Positions 18,201 through 26,182 of a stretch of DNA of 64,000 nt are shown here, piece after piece. Numbering within the stretch: the first letter of the stretch is position 1; the number at the start of each line of letters is the position of its first letter. Below the pieces are notes generated by a model. It was not told where the DNA came from. It searched no databases and saw nothing but the letters and a program-made list of their open reading frames with translations. Origin of the DNA: Paenibacillus sp. FSL H8-0548 (lineage in GTDB: Bacteria; Bacillota; Bacilli; Paenibacillales; Paenibacillaceae); NCBI RefSeq assembly GCF_038630985.1, contig NZ_CP152049.1, positions 500,001 through 564,000 of the forward strand, read 5' to 3'. The position numbers and the translations under genes were made by a program.

Positions 18201-18854
18201 CTAAATGAATGGGCTGTTGGATTGGACCGAATAAACGATCGCAATGCTTGTGAGATGAAGCGGATAAAAGCTGCGCCATATCACCCTTGGAATCTTTACT
18301 TTGTCTGCGCTGCGCATGAAATCAGGCAAATATACGATAAGAAAAGTAGCAAATAAGCTGAAGGCTTGAATGAACCAGCCCTTTACAAAGAAACTTACCA
18401 CATTTAAGAAGAAGTGAAACAACGTATACTGCTGTACCTGAGCATAGCGATAAATAAGGACGAGTATAATGACATAAGCGCCATAGCTGAATGGAACCGT
18501 CTCCAAAAATCCAGCAAAGGCAGCGGCGAGCAGCACTTGCAGGAGAGGCTTGCCGCTCCATTTATCAAGAAGGCGCAGAAGCAGCAGGCAGGCGAGTAGA
18601 GAGCCTACCGTATTGACTTCCAGCCTGTGGAAGGCGATTTGATAAGGCAGCTGTGAGAGTAGGGCAATCACAGTCATTCTTCCAAGATATCGATTCATAT
18701 TACTCGTGCGGGAATAGCCAAGCACGATGCAGTAAGCATAGAATGGCAAAGCCAAACGCCCGATTATTCTCCAAGTCATATTTTCTGGAAACCAAACAAG
18801 TCCGATATGATCGATTAGCATAGTGAGCATGGCTAAAAATTGAATCAAAATCAC
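18201..18854 (-). CDS. TraX-family integral membrane protein
   Basis: 217 residues starting at GTG 18854. The N-terminus (FLAMLTMLIDHIGLVWFPENMTWRIIGRLALPFYAYCIVLGY) is the typical opening of the TraX family, first named for F-pilin acetylation but widespread in chromosomes of Bacillota. Six to seven hydrophobic helices are visible, including LSQLPYQIAFH. It is probably a membrane acyltransferase-like protein; no conjugation genes lie near, so a role in conjugation is not implied. Confidence 0.85.
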   Translation of the reverse strand: MILIQFLAMLTMLIDHIGLVWFPENMTWRIIGRLALPFYAYCIVLGYSRTSNMNRYLGRMTVIALLSQLPYQIAFHRLEVNTVGSLLACLLLLRLLDKWSGKPLLQVLLAAAFAGFLETVPFSYGAYVIILVLIYRYAQVQQYTLFHFFLNVVSFFVKGWFIQAFSLFATFLIVYLPDFMRSADKVKIPRVIWRSFYPLHLTSIAIVYSVQSNSPFI

Positions 18855-18911
18855 CTACATTCTCTCGATGTTTATATGGTGTAGTATAAGTGATTTTAGG
18901 GATAAGGAACA

Positions 18912-18953
18912 GGAAGACCTCCAAGCCGCTTTGCGCGTGTTAGGAGGTCTTCG
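18912..18953 (-). terminator. Hairpin after the Mn catalase gene
   Basis: GAAGACCTCC (18913-18922) and GGAGGTCTTC (18943-18952) make a perfect 10-bp stem; the tail is only modestly T-rich. Confidence 0.55.
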
Positions 18954-18967
18954 TCAATGTCTATGTG

Positions 18968-19876
18968 CTAAAGGCCAGCGTTCTTCTGAAGCCGACGGGC
19001 AATTTGCATAAAATCCTCTTGGGAGATGCCAGGCGCAAATTCCTCCGGCAGCTCGCTTAAATCGGGCATTGGCGCTCCATGCGGAGCCCCCTGAATGACC
19101 TCGAGCGGAGCGCCAGTGAGCGGGTTCTGACCGTTCCAAATGAGAACAATATCCTTGAAGTCGTTCTGACTGAAGGTATAGAGCTTATTGCCAAGCCCCA
19201 TCGCTTCATATTTCCGTGCGGCCTCAAAGCTATTGTTGCTGAGATTAGGAATAGGGATCAGCTTCTTGACATCAACACCTGTCGCAATCTCCAGCGCTTT
19301 CGCGTAGGCGAGCACATGAACGCCGCCCCGAACGAGTAAATATCCGATCATTGCACGCGCAGTAGGGTGGTCCGTCATTTCATAAACACGCATCTTATGC
19401 GTTCGTGCTCCACATTCCAAGAAAAAGTTATGAAGCAGGTCGAGCACTAGGTTGCCGCTGCTGAATACATTGTCACCCGTCCACGCGCGCCCCATAGAAT
19501 CGCCAGGCAGAGAGGTTTGAGCGGTTTGGATAAAGAAATAACTATTTCGTTTATTGACTCCTTCCCTTAGCGGAGTGGAGTCTGGATCGCCAGCGCTTGT
19601 GGTTCCGGTAAGCACCATATTAATAGCTGTCGAAACAAGCTCTACGTGGCCAAACTCCTCAGCAGTTATACTCGATACGAGATCGTAGAAGGGCTTCAGC
19701 TTTTTCTTTTCACGAAAATTAAAAGATTGGTACATGTAGTTGTTCAAGGTCGACATTTCGCCAAACTTTCCTCCAAGCAACTCTTGCACCGCTGCCGCTG
19801 CATTGGCATCCGCATAAGGGGAAGGCGGGAGCTCTACCTGAAGGCGGTTTATTCGTTCAATCACGAGCTTGCTCAC
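18968..19876 (-). CDS. Manganese (non-haem) catalase
   Basis: 302 residues. The di-manganese ligands fall where expected: Glu40 (KFGEMST), Glu74 and His77 (AEEFGHVE), Glu154 (FFLECGAR) and His187 (RGGVHVLAYA), aligned to Glu35, Glu66, His69, Glu148 and His181 of the Thermus enzyme. It dismutates hydrogen peroxide to water and oxygen. CotJC of Bacillus spore coats belongs to this family, so a spore-surface role is possible but not shown. The next gene upstream, 116 bp away in the same direction, encodes the repeat protein. Confidence 0.94.
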   Translation of the reverse strand: MSKLVIERINRLQVELPPSPYADANAAAAVQELLGGKFGEMSTLNNYMYQSFNFREKKKLKPFYDLVSSITAEEFGHVELVSTAINMVLTGTTSAGDPDSTPLREGVNKRNSYFFIQTAQTSLPGDSMGRAWTGDNVFSSGNLVLDLLHNFFLECGARTHKMRVYEMTDHPTARAMIGYLLVRGGVHVLAYAKALEIATGVDVKKLIPIPNLSNNSFEAARKYEAMGLGNKLYTFSQNDFKDIVLIWNGQNPLTGAPLEVIQGAPHGAPMPDLSELPEEFAPGISQEDFMQIARRLQKNAGL

Positions 19877-19992
19877 CTCTTCTCATCAACAATTCAATTT
19901 CTTCATATGTATGACAGCTCTCGCAGTCATAGACCGTTGATGTCAAAAAGGGCCAAGCTCTGTCGAATGAACTTAAGCGAAGGGATTAGAGC

Positions 19993-20616
19993 CTAGAGCA
20001 ATGAAATGACCAGCAGCTCATAAAGGATGAGCGGGAGTACGGTGTTATACGAATTCATGAAGGCGCGAGGATCGCGCAGCGTACATTCCAGATATAAGAC
20101 ACAGTGATCGATGTGCATAATTCTTCCTTCATAGACATGACCATCGACCATTTGGACACAAACATACTTATGAATATGTCCACCGCACATATTCATTACG
20201 CGGTCACGGACCTCCATGACCATAGCGGTATGCTGCGGCTCGGCCTGATAGAGAAGCGGAGCCGCTTTTGGCATGCCCATCGGCCCTGCATTCGCCATGC
20301 CCACCGGGCCAGCATTCGGCATGCCCATCGGGCCAGCATTCGCCATGCCCATTGGACCTACGTTGGGCGTGCCCATCGGTCCAGCGTTGGCCATGCCCAT
20401 TGGACCTACGTTCGGCGTGCCCATCGGTCCAGCATTCGCCATGCTCATTGGACCTACGTTCGGCGTGCCCATCGGCCCAGCATTCGCCATGCCCGTCGGT
20501 CCGGCGTTCGACATGCTGCCCAGATTGCTCGTATTCGGCATATTGCTCATCCCGGCTGCATTCGGCGCATTGCCCATGTTTCCGATGTTACCCGTGTTCA
20601 TCATATTTTCAGCCAA
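19993..20616 (-). CDS. Met/Gly/Pro/Asn tandem-repeat protein, spore-surface candidate
   Basis: 207 residues from TTG 20616, which has GGAGGT 7 bases upstream; the ATG at 20631 overlaps that site. Residues 1-30 are Asn/Met/Gly-rich. About five 16-residue tandem units follow (consensus MANAGPMGTPNVGPMG), a 48-bp minisatellite at DNA level. A non-repetitive C-terminal domain of about 85 residues (VRDRVMNMCGGHIHKYVCVQMVDGHVYEG... in pieces) has Cys and His residues and a hydrophobic end. I do not know the family. Neighbouring Mn catalase and Cys-rich genes suggest a coat or surface role; this is inference. Confidence 0.75.
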   Translation of the reverse strand: MAENMMNTGNIGNMGNAPNAAGMSNMPNTSNLGSMSNAGPTGMANAGPMGTPNVGPMSMANAGPMGTPNVGPMGMANAGPMGTPNVGPMGMANAGPMGMPNAGPVGMANAGPMGMPKAAPLLYQAEPQHTAMVMEVRDRVMNMCGGHIHKYVCVQMVDGHVYEGRIMHIDHCVLYLECTLRDPRAFMNSYNTVLPLILYELLVISLL

Positions 20617-20783
20617 GTCAAAGACCTCCATTCATATGGTATCTCATATAGGTATGCAGGAGAGATGCGGCTCATACAAAAAAAGAAAAGGACAACAATT
20701 ATCGTTGAACTTATGCACTCGTCCATGCGTAACTCTTAAATTTGCATAGAATATAGTAAGTTCGAGAGAGAGGGGGAATAGAA

Positions 20784-21194
20784 ATGTCCGCAAAAAAAAC
20801 GTTTAAGGTCAGCAATGTTAAATCTACTAGCCGTGCTCGTATAACTTCTAATTGCAGCTGCAAAGAACATCATAAAAGCTGTGGCTGCGGCCGCAGAGTA
20901 GATCCTGCTGTCGAAGCTATGCAAGTGGCAGGAAAAGATTTAAGTGATACTTTCAAGCAATTAAAAGATGAGCACACAGCAGCTAAATTAGTTAAAGCGA
21001 TTCGTTGTCGTGATGCTAAAGCCGTACAAGATCTGCTTGATTGCAAATGCCGTGTCGTGTGCTTCTTCTGCACGCATGACAAAGATTGTGTCAGAATTTG
21101 CTGCGCTTTCGGTAGATCTAGTGATGTTACAGTTTCGTTTGACATTTGTGTAAAAAGAGCACAGGATCAATGTCACCGCAAATCTTGGTTCTAA
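20784..21194 (+). CDS. Cysteine-rich small protein
   Basis: 136 residues with 13 Cys, clustered as CSCKEHHKSCGCG near the N-terminus and as CKCRVVCFFCTHDKDCVRICC in the C-terminal half (shown in part). RBS AGAGAGGGGG lies upstream of the ATG. The basic N-terminus, central charged helix and Cys-rich ends recall insoluble coat proteins such as the CotY/CotZ group, but I cannot align it firmly. It is divergent from the repeat-protein gene and ends at a strong terminator. Confidence 0.7.
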   Translation: MSAKKTFKVSNVKSTSRARITSNCSCKEHHKSCGCGRRVDPAVEAMQVAGKDLSDTFKQLKDEHTAAKLVKAIRCRDAKAVQDLLDCKCRVVCFFCTHDKDCVRICCAFGRSSDVTVSFDICVKRAQDQCHRKSWF

Positions 21195-21206
21195 TCGTAA
21201 TAAGAA

Positions 21207-21240
21207 GAGCTGTCCCAGCTAACTCTGGGGCAGTTTTTTT
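21207..21240 (+). terminator. Terminator after the Cys-rich gene
   Basis: CTGTCCCAG pairs with CTGGGGCAG (one G-U pair) around CTAACT, followed by seven Ts. Confidence 0.85.
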
Positions 21241-21318
21241 GTTGTATAGGAAACTATGGATTCTCCGAACCTGTTAATAACGATGCTGCTCCAGCAGCCG
21301 GAGAGGGGATAACGAAAG

Positions 21319-21503
21319 CTAACGGAAACCAGAGACGCTAAAGTGCCATTTTTGGTTAGCATCACATTTTAACGGAAGTGGGAGACGCTATTACGCAGAA
21401 ATGAACCGAAATCCGGCATGTAGACTACAAATAGAGGCTCCTGTTTCCGTTAGAATCTTGAAATGAACAATAAAGGCGATTTAGCGTCTCTGGTTTCCGT
21501 TAG
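21319..21503. repeat. Family C four-arm palindromic element, copy C1
   Basis: 185 bp. A perfect 24-bp terminal inverted repeat (21319-21342 and 21480-21503, starting CTAACGGAAACCAGAGACGC). The inner left arm begins AACGGAAGTGGGAGACGC at 21371, 50 bp inside; the inner right arm (GTTTCCGTTAG) ends at 21453, 50 bp inside the other end. Confidence 0.9.
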
Positions 21504-21589
21504 AGGTCCGAGCTGACGCGTCTGCGATGTGCAATCACCTGTAAGGGTGATTTTGTTCTTTGGGAAACTATGGATTTTCCGAACCTGTT

Positions 21590-21636
21590 GATAACGAAAG
21601 CTAACGGAAACCAGAGACGCGAAAGTTCCATTTTTG
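21590..21636. repeat. Family C half element, C2
   Basis: Only the left outer arm with its flank is present (CTAACGGAAACCAGAGACGC at 21601), preceded by the same GATTNTCCGAACCTGTT sequence as C1 and C4. The other three arms are absent. Confidence 0.75.
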
Positions 21637-21717
21637 CATAGAACAAAGGCGGCGGCAGCACGAGCTCTGCTGTTACAGTCAATCATAAGAATGAGCAGGA
21701 GTAGTAGTAGTAGTAGG

Positions 21718-21915
21718 CTATCCTGCACATTTGCAGGGTAGCCTACTCTTTTTAATGGTTTAGGAGAGCTATCCTGTACGTAAGCAGGATAGCTGCCCAC
21801 AATGGAGATCAGATGGCTGGAAATGAGCTGAAATGACGAGCTATAATGCGTGAATACAGGATAGGTTAGCTAGAGCGTCCCAATAGTGTGAAGTTACTGC
21901 AAAAGTGCAGGATAG
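21718..21915 (-). repeat. Divergent inverted family D element, D5, with adjoining hairpin
   Basis: On the minus strand CTATCCTGCACTTTTGCAGTAACTTC begins at 21915 (given in part as the D arm), a second CTATCCTG arm begins at about 21864, 51 bp on, and the closing hairpin CTATCCTGCTTACG...CAGGATAG ends at 21769. A further hairpin CTATCCTGC...GCAGGGTAG lies at 21718-21741. The span from 21915 to 21769 is about 147 bp, shorter than D1-D4. Confidence 0.65.
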
Positions 21916-22085
21916 CTTCCGCGCTGGGAGTAGGGGAAGGGAGGATTTGAGAAGCGGCATCGAGCGTAGGGAAAGTTGAGGAAAAAGACGATGTGCGTGT
22001 GTGAGTTTTGTGAAGTATATGGGGGGATATACAAACATGCCTAGAACAAAGGCAGTGCCAGCAGTCGGAGTGCGGATAATGAAAG

Positions 22086-22270
22086 CTAACGGAAACCAGA
22101 GACGCTAAAGTGCCATTTTTGGTTAGCGTCACATTTTAACGGAACAGGGAGACGCTATTTCGCAGAAATGAAGCGAGATCCGGCATATAGGGGACAAATA
22201 GAGGCCTGTGTTTCCGTTAGAATTTTGGAATGAAAAATAAAGGCGATTTAGCGTCTGTGGTTTCCGTTAG
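22086..22270. repeat. Family C four-arm palindromic element, copy C3
   Basis: 185 bp, the same length as C1. Left arm 22086-22109 and right arm 22247-22270 are complementary with one mismatch (CTGTGG for CTCTGG). Most of the interior matches C1. Confidence 0.9.
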
Positions 22271-22374
22271 AAGTGTGAGCTGGAATAAAGGGCAGAATCA
22301 CAGCAGAGGGATGGGGCACATAGTATAGAGGAGTGAGAGTCCGAAAAAAATGAACAAGCAAAGAGGGGATATGG

Positions 22375-23148
22375 ATGCCGAGAATACCTAATTTTCCTCA
22401 GGAGCTGTTGGATGAGCATCGTGTATGGCATCATACGAATCATTTGACGCCTGGGACAGTGCCGCCGCCTGGTTACGGGGAACGCTTCTTGAAGTTTCAT
22501 CGGGATTACATCAATCGCGTGTACAATTGGCATGATTCTATGGGCTATGATCGAAGCTGGATTGCAGGCTGGCCCGAGATTCCAGAAGCGATAAGGCGTT
22601 CTCCCTGCTATAATGCAGCGGCTGAGCAGCGTGTGCAATTTAATCCGCGCTCGTTCACGTCGGCAGATCAGCTGGGCAGCTTTATTGAGACAAATCTCCA
22701 TGGCTGCTTTCATGAAATGGGGGCGCGGATTTATAATCAGCCAGAGCTCAACGATTTTGATCTTGCGCCGCGGCATACTGAATTTTATAATATTCATGGG
22801 CTGATAGACCAATGGTATACGAATTGGGAACGTGCGTGGGGGGCTCGCGTACAAACCAGCAAAAACGCTGCCGGCATCAAGTACAGCCGTGCAGCGCCCG
22901 CAGTACGCTCGTATAATAAGAAAAGTCGCGCGGCACGAATTGCTGCGCCCGTACCAAGCGCTGTACGCTCGTCAACTGCTCGCTCTGAGCGCCGAGTTCA
23001 ACCCCAACTGCCGACAGCTCTGCTAAAGAGCCCTCAAATAGTGCAATCAGCTCATCCAGATCAGCCTCGTAAACGCCAGCCACTTCTTCAGGCTGCAGCT
23101 TTAGTTCGGTCAAAGGGAGCTCGCACACGAGGCCAAAAACGTCGCTAA
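22375..23148 (+). CDS. Small tyrosinase-like copper protein with a run-on tail
   Basis: 257 residues as read. The first 160 resemble the tyrosinase/haemocyanin binuclear copper core in reduced form: FLKFHRDYI (His42, like the third CuA ligand), NLHGCFHEMG (His109 and His113, the CuB pair) and HTEFYNIHGLIDQWYTNW (His141, like the DPxFxxHHxxID motif). Candidates for the remaining CuA ligands are His19, His20 and His23. The last 90 residues are Arg/Ala/Ser/Lys-rich and are encoded antisense to the Nudix gene, so they look like run-on translation and not a domain. It could oxidise phenols; activity is unproven. AAGAGGGG precedes the ATG. Confidence 0.7.
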   Translation: MPRIPNFPQELLDEHRVWHHTNHLTPGTVPPPGYGERFLKFHRDYINRVYNWHDSMGYDRSWIAGWPEIPEAIRRSPCYNAAAEQRVQFNPRSFTSADQLGSFIETNLHGCFHEMGARIYNQPELNDFDLAPRHTEFYNIHGLIDQWYTNWERAWGARVQTSKNAAGIKYSRAAPAVRSYNKKSRAARIAAPVPSAVRSSTARSERRVQPQLPTALLKSPQIVQSAHPDQPRKRQPLLQAAALVRSKGARTRGQKRR

Positions 23149-23509
23149 CCTCGCGGTCGATGAAGGGGATGCCGTTCACAAGCCCGCTTGCATCCTCGCG
23201 AGTTTGGCAGAGAGGAATGAGCTGCTCGAAGGCAGCACTCACGCCCAGCTCCTCCTCGAGCTCGCGAATCGCCTCGCGGATAGTCTCCCCTGCGGCCAAA
23301 TGACCTGCGGCCGTTATATCGTAGCAGCCAGGATTCGTATCCTTACCCGCTTGACGCAGCTGGAACCGCACGTATCTGCGGTTCTCCACGCGCCGCGTCA
23401 GCCAGCAATGGAAGGTGCGATGCCAATAGCCGCGTGCATGCGTCTCTGCGCGAGTAGCAGTGCCAAGCGGCTGCAGCTGCTCGTCATAAATGTCGAACAG
23501 CTCATCAGC
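22877..23509 (-). CDS. Nudix hydrolase
   Basis: 210 residues from GTG 23509, inside the end of mscL (5-bp overlap), which implies translational coupling; longer starts would overlap mscL further. The Nudix box is complete: [22 protein letters not shown] (positions G-x5-E-x7-REUxEExGU; given in part). Features such as [17 protein letters not shown] and [26 protein letters not shown] are those of the isopentenyl-diphosphate isomerase-like Nudix group. It hydrolyses a nucleoside diphosphate derivative; the substrate is unknown. Its 3' end overlaps the convergent tyrosinase-like frame by 272 bp. Confidence 0.9.
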   Translation of the reverse strand, partial: ADELFDIYDEQLQPLGTATRAETHARGYWHRTFHCWLTRRVENRRYVRFQLRQAGKDTNPGCYDITAAGHLAAGETIREAIRELEEELGVSAAFEQLIPLCQTREDASGLVNGIPFIDREVSDVFGLVCELPLTELKLQPEEVAGVYEADLDELIALFEGSLAELSAVGVELGAQSEQLTSVQRLVRAQQFVPRDFSYYTSVLRALHGCT

Positions 23510-23975
23510 CACGTGCAGTTGCCTCAAGCTGGGATGTGCAGTGCTTGCAGCGTGTAGCCTTGATTGGTACATTGGACAAGCAGTAAGGGCATTCCTTTTC
23601 CGTTGCTTCTACAGGCGCGACTTCCTTTTTCTCATTGCGGCGAAGGATGTTGATTACCTTAACGAGCATAAAGATACAAAATGCGACGATGAGGAAATCG
23701 ATCATGACATTAATAAATTGGCCGTAAGCGATAGAAGGTACAACTGCATCAGGGTTCGCAACTTTGAACACTGCTTCGCCTTCCTTTGTATACAAAGGAA
23801 TGGTCAGATCTTTAAAATCAATCCCGCCGATTAGCCGTCCGATCGGAGGCATAATCATATCATTGACGAGCGAAGTGACGATTTTTCCGAACGCTCCGCC
23901 AATAATGACACCGACTGCGAGGTCGATGACATTGCCTTTCATTGCAAACTCTTTGAATTCCTTAACAATTTTCAT
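23505..23975 (-). CDS. mscL: Large-conductance mechanosensitive channel with CxxC/CxxC tail
   Basis: 156 residues. The MscL core is standard: [27 protein letters not shown] (first helix, gate), MIMPPIG, a periplasmic loop, and [23 protein letters not shown] (second helix). It opens under membrane tension in hypo-osmotic shock. In place of the usual short amphipathic bundle the C-terminus carries Cys129-x2-Cys132-x10-Cys143-x2-Cys146, a zinc-ribbon-like module. RBS GGAGGAGAACC precedes the ATG. It is coupled to the Nudix gene. Confidence 0.94.
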   Translation of the reverse strand: MKIVKEFKEFAMKGNVIDLAVGVIIGGAFGKIVTSLVNDMIMPPIGRLIGGIDFKDLTIPLYTKEGEAVFKVANPDAVVPSIAYGQFINVMIDFLIVAFCIFMLVKVINILRRNEKKEVAPVEATEKECPYCLSNVPIKATRCKHCTSQLEATARG

Positions 23976-24184
23976 AGGTTCTCCTCCTAAGACTTCTTTT
24001 GAAGCTCAAACATGCTCCATAAGTATTTCCTTTTCCTATCATAATAGCCGAATTTGGAGTTAATAGAAATCCCTCTCATGTTATTGCAATTATTTGTAAT
24101 ATTTTGTGCGAAATGAAAGGACTTTAGTGTGGATTGTCGAATTTTACTATTAAGAAGTGAATATATGGATACTTAAGGAGTCTT

Positions 24185-25960
24185 ATGGCCTACTCTATAA
24201 TTATTGGAAACCCCTATTATCTCATTTTATCGATTATAATTATGTGCTTTGCTTCCTATACCATGCTGAATATGATTGAGCAGCTGCAGTCCCGCAACCA
24301 ACTTGCTGTCTTCAACTGGATTATTGGTGGAGCCTCTGTATTTGGACTAGGTCTGTGGACGATGCATGTGGTCTCGCTGCTCGCATCCGATTATAGATTG
24401 GTTATGAATTGGTCCATGCTATTTGTTCTGCTCTTATCTACAATTATGGTTTACGTTTCATTACGTGTACTGAAACAGAAGAGGGCTGTGCGAGGACGCT
24501 ATCTATTTAGTGCACTATTAATGGCGCTTGGTACTAGCATTTTGCAGTATATGTCTATGCTGTCAGAATCAACGGCCGGTATAAAAATGAATTGGCTGCT
24601 TTACATGCTTTCTTTTGGAGTGAGCTTCCTCGGCGCTTATTTGGCTTTTTACTGGCTGGCGGCGAAGACCTCCAAGTATAAGCTTAAAGGGTGCTTGTCG
24701 CTGGGTTTGTCTAACATGGCGCTGCATCAGATCGGTCTGCATGCACTAAAAGTAGAGTATAGAGATATTTTGTCAACGGATTTACTAAACGAATATTTGC
24801 TCCTGCTTGCGTTTTTGCTGGGGCTGTCTACTTTAATTATTTTGAGCTTTAGTCTAACTACATGGCTCACTGCGAGCAAATACAGCCAAATGAATGAGCG
24901 TTACAGGCTGCTTGTTGAAAACTCGATGGATACGATTGCGTTAATTAACGGCGACAGTTGGGAGTTCATGAATCGGGCTGGATTGAATATGTTTGAGGTG
25001 GAGTCGGAGAAGGGTATTATAGGTACAAGCATTTATCAGCTATTGGATGAGAAATATCATTTTGAAATGGAAGCGTGTCTCTCGGCGGAACAAAGCAGTG
25101 AGGAAGCATCTATGAAGCCGATCGAGCTGCAATGGAAGTCGCAGCAGGGTACTCTGCTCCATACGGAGATGGTTAGAGCAAGCTCCTTTTTCTCTGGAAA
25201 ACAAATTGTACAGGTCATCATTCGCGACATCTCCGAGCGCAAGAAAAATGAAGAGCTGCTTATCAACTCCGAGAAGCTGTATGTAGCGGGTCAATTGGCT
25301 GCAGGCATAGCGCATGAAATCCGAAACCCGCTCACCTCGTTAAAGGGTTTCTTACAGCTCATTACTACGGGCAGGGGAAATAGCAGTCATTTCTATGACA
25401 TTATGAAATCGGAGCTTGAGCGAATTGAAACGATCGTTAGTGAATTGCTGATGCTCTCGAAACCGCAGAGCTATGAGCTTGTTCATCATGATTCCGGTCG
25501 AATCATGGAAGACACGGTCAACCTGCTGCAGACGCAGGCGATATTGCATGGCGTTACTATTGAATTCGAGCTGGAAGCTCGTCCACTCTGGGTACTTGGC
25601 GTTGAAAGCCAGCTGAAGCAGGTGTTTATTAACTTACTCAAAAATGCGATTGAATCTATGCATAGCGGTGGCGTGGTTTCTATTAGCATGTCTTTGGAAG
25701 AAGAGCAAGGCGTGATCATCCGAATTAAGGATGAAGGCTCCGGTATTGGCAAGGAGCAGCTGGCTAAGATCGGCCAGCCCTTCTACACGACGAAAGATAA
25801 AGGAACGGGACTCGGCTTAATGGTTACTTACAAAATTATCGACAATCATCATGGTCAGATAACGGCAGAGAGCGTTGTCGGAGTAGGGACCACCTTTATC
25901 ATCAAGCTGCCCTACAAGGAGCATACTAGTATGAACAAGAAAAGCAAGGCCGAAGCATAA
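24185..25960 (+). CDS. MHYT-like membrane PAS histidine kinase
   Basis: 591 residues. Seven hydrophobic helices fill about 1-225. Three loops resemble the MHYT sensor repeat but are altered: GLGLWTMHVVSLLA, ALGTSILQYMSMLS and LSNMALHQIGLHALK. A PAS domain (about 235-355) leads to HisKA with the acceptor His in AAGIAHEIRNPLTSLKGFLQL and HATPase_c with NLLKNAIESM, DEGSGIG and GTGLGLMVT. This kinase subtype matches Bacillus sporulation kinases (KinA-E type), so input to Spo0F is a reasonable guess. There is no regulator gene beside it, which also fits. Confidence 0.88.
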   Translation: MAYSIIIGNPYYLILSIIIMCFASYTMLNMIEQLQSRNQLAVFNWIIGGASVFGLGLWTMHVVSLLASDYRLVMNWSMLFVLLLSTIMVYVSLRVLKQKRAVRGRYLFSALLMALGTSILQYMSMLSESTAGIKMNWLLYMLSFGVSFLGAYLAFYWLAAKTSKYKLKGCLSLGLSNMALHQIGLHALKVEYRDILSTDLLNEYLLLLAFLLGLSTLIILSFSLTTWLTASKYSQMNERYRLLVENSMDTIALINGDSWEFMNRAGLNMFEVESEKGIIGTSIYQLLDEKYHFEMEACLSAEQSSEEASMKPIELQWKSQQGTLLHTEMVRASSFFSGKQIVQVIIRDISERKKNEELLINSEKLYVAGQLAAGIAHEIRNPLTSLKGFLQLITTGRGNSSHFYDIMKSELERIETIVSELLMLSKPQSYELVHHDSGRIMEDTVNLLQTQAILHGVTIEFELEARPLWVLGVESQLKQVFINLLKNAIESMHSGGVVSISMSLEEEQGVIIRIKDEGSGIGKEQLAKIGQPFYTTKDKGTGLGLMVTYKIIDNHHGQITAESVVGVGTTFIIKLPYKEHTSMNKKSKAEA

Positions 25961-26020
25961 GAAGGGACTTCCAAGTGCAAGTATGCAAATTCTATAGCAG
26001 CTTTTATTAGGATAGGCGAT

Positions 26021-26062
26021 GAGCCCAAGAATGCTTCCGTGTGAGGTATTCTTGGCTTTTTT
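26021..26062 (+). terminator. Terminator after the MHYT-like kinase
   Basis: GCCCAAGAATGC pairs with GTATTCTTGGC, followed by TTTTTT. Confidence 0.8.
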
Positions 26063-26091
26063 AAATGTAGGAAAGTATAAGTTTCACCTTG
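26063..26091 (+). repeat. Internally deleted family B remnant
   Basis: AAATGTAGGAAAGTATAAGT joins directly to TTTCACCTTG: the left end of family B fused to its right end with about 70 bp missing. Confidence 0.6.
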
Positions 26092-26182
26092 TAAGCTGTG
26101 ATGCATTAGGCATGGCCCCTAGCTTAGATGTTAGGCATGGGGAGGATTTTTTTTGTATAATAGCTGGAGGAGGGGATTGAAT

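Noticed and set aside
18201..18854. Conjugation function for the TraX-like gene
   Set aside because: No relaxase, pilus or coupling gene is nearby; the family is common as a chromosomal gene.
20104..20749. Three long plus-strand frames through the repeat protein gene
   Set aside because: They are repetitive shadows of the 48-bp minisatellite; the minus-strand frame has a good ribosome site and a non-repetitive C-terminal domain.
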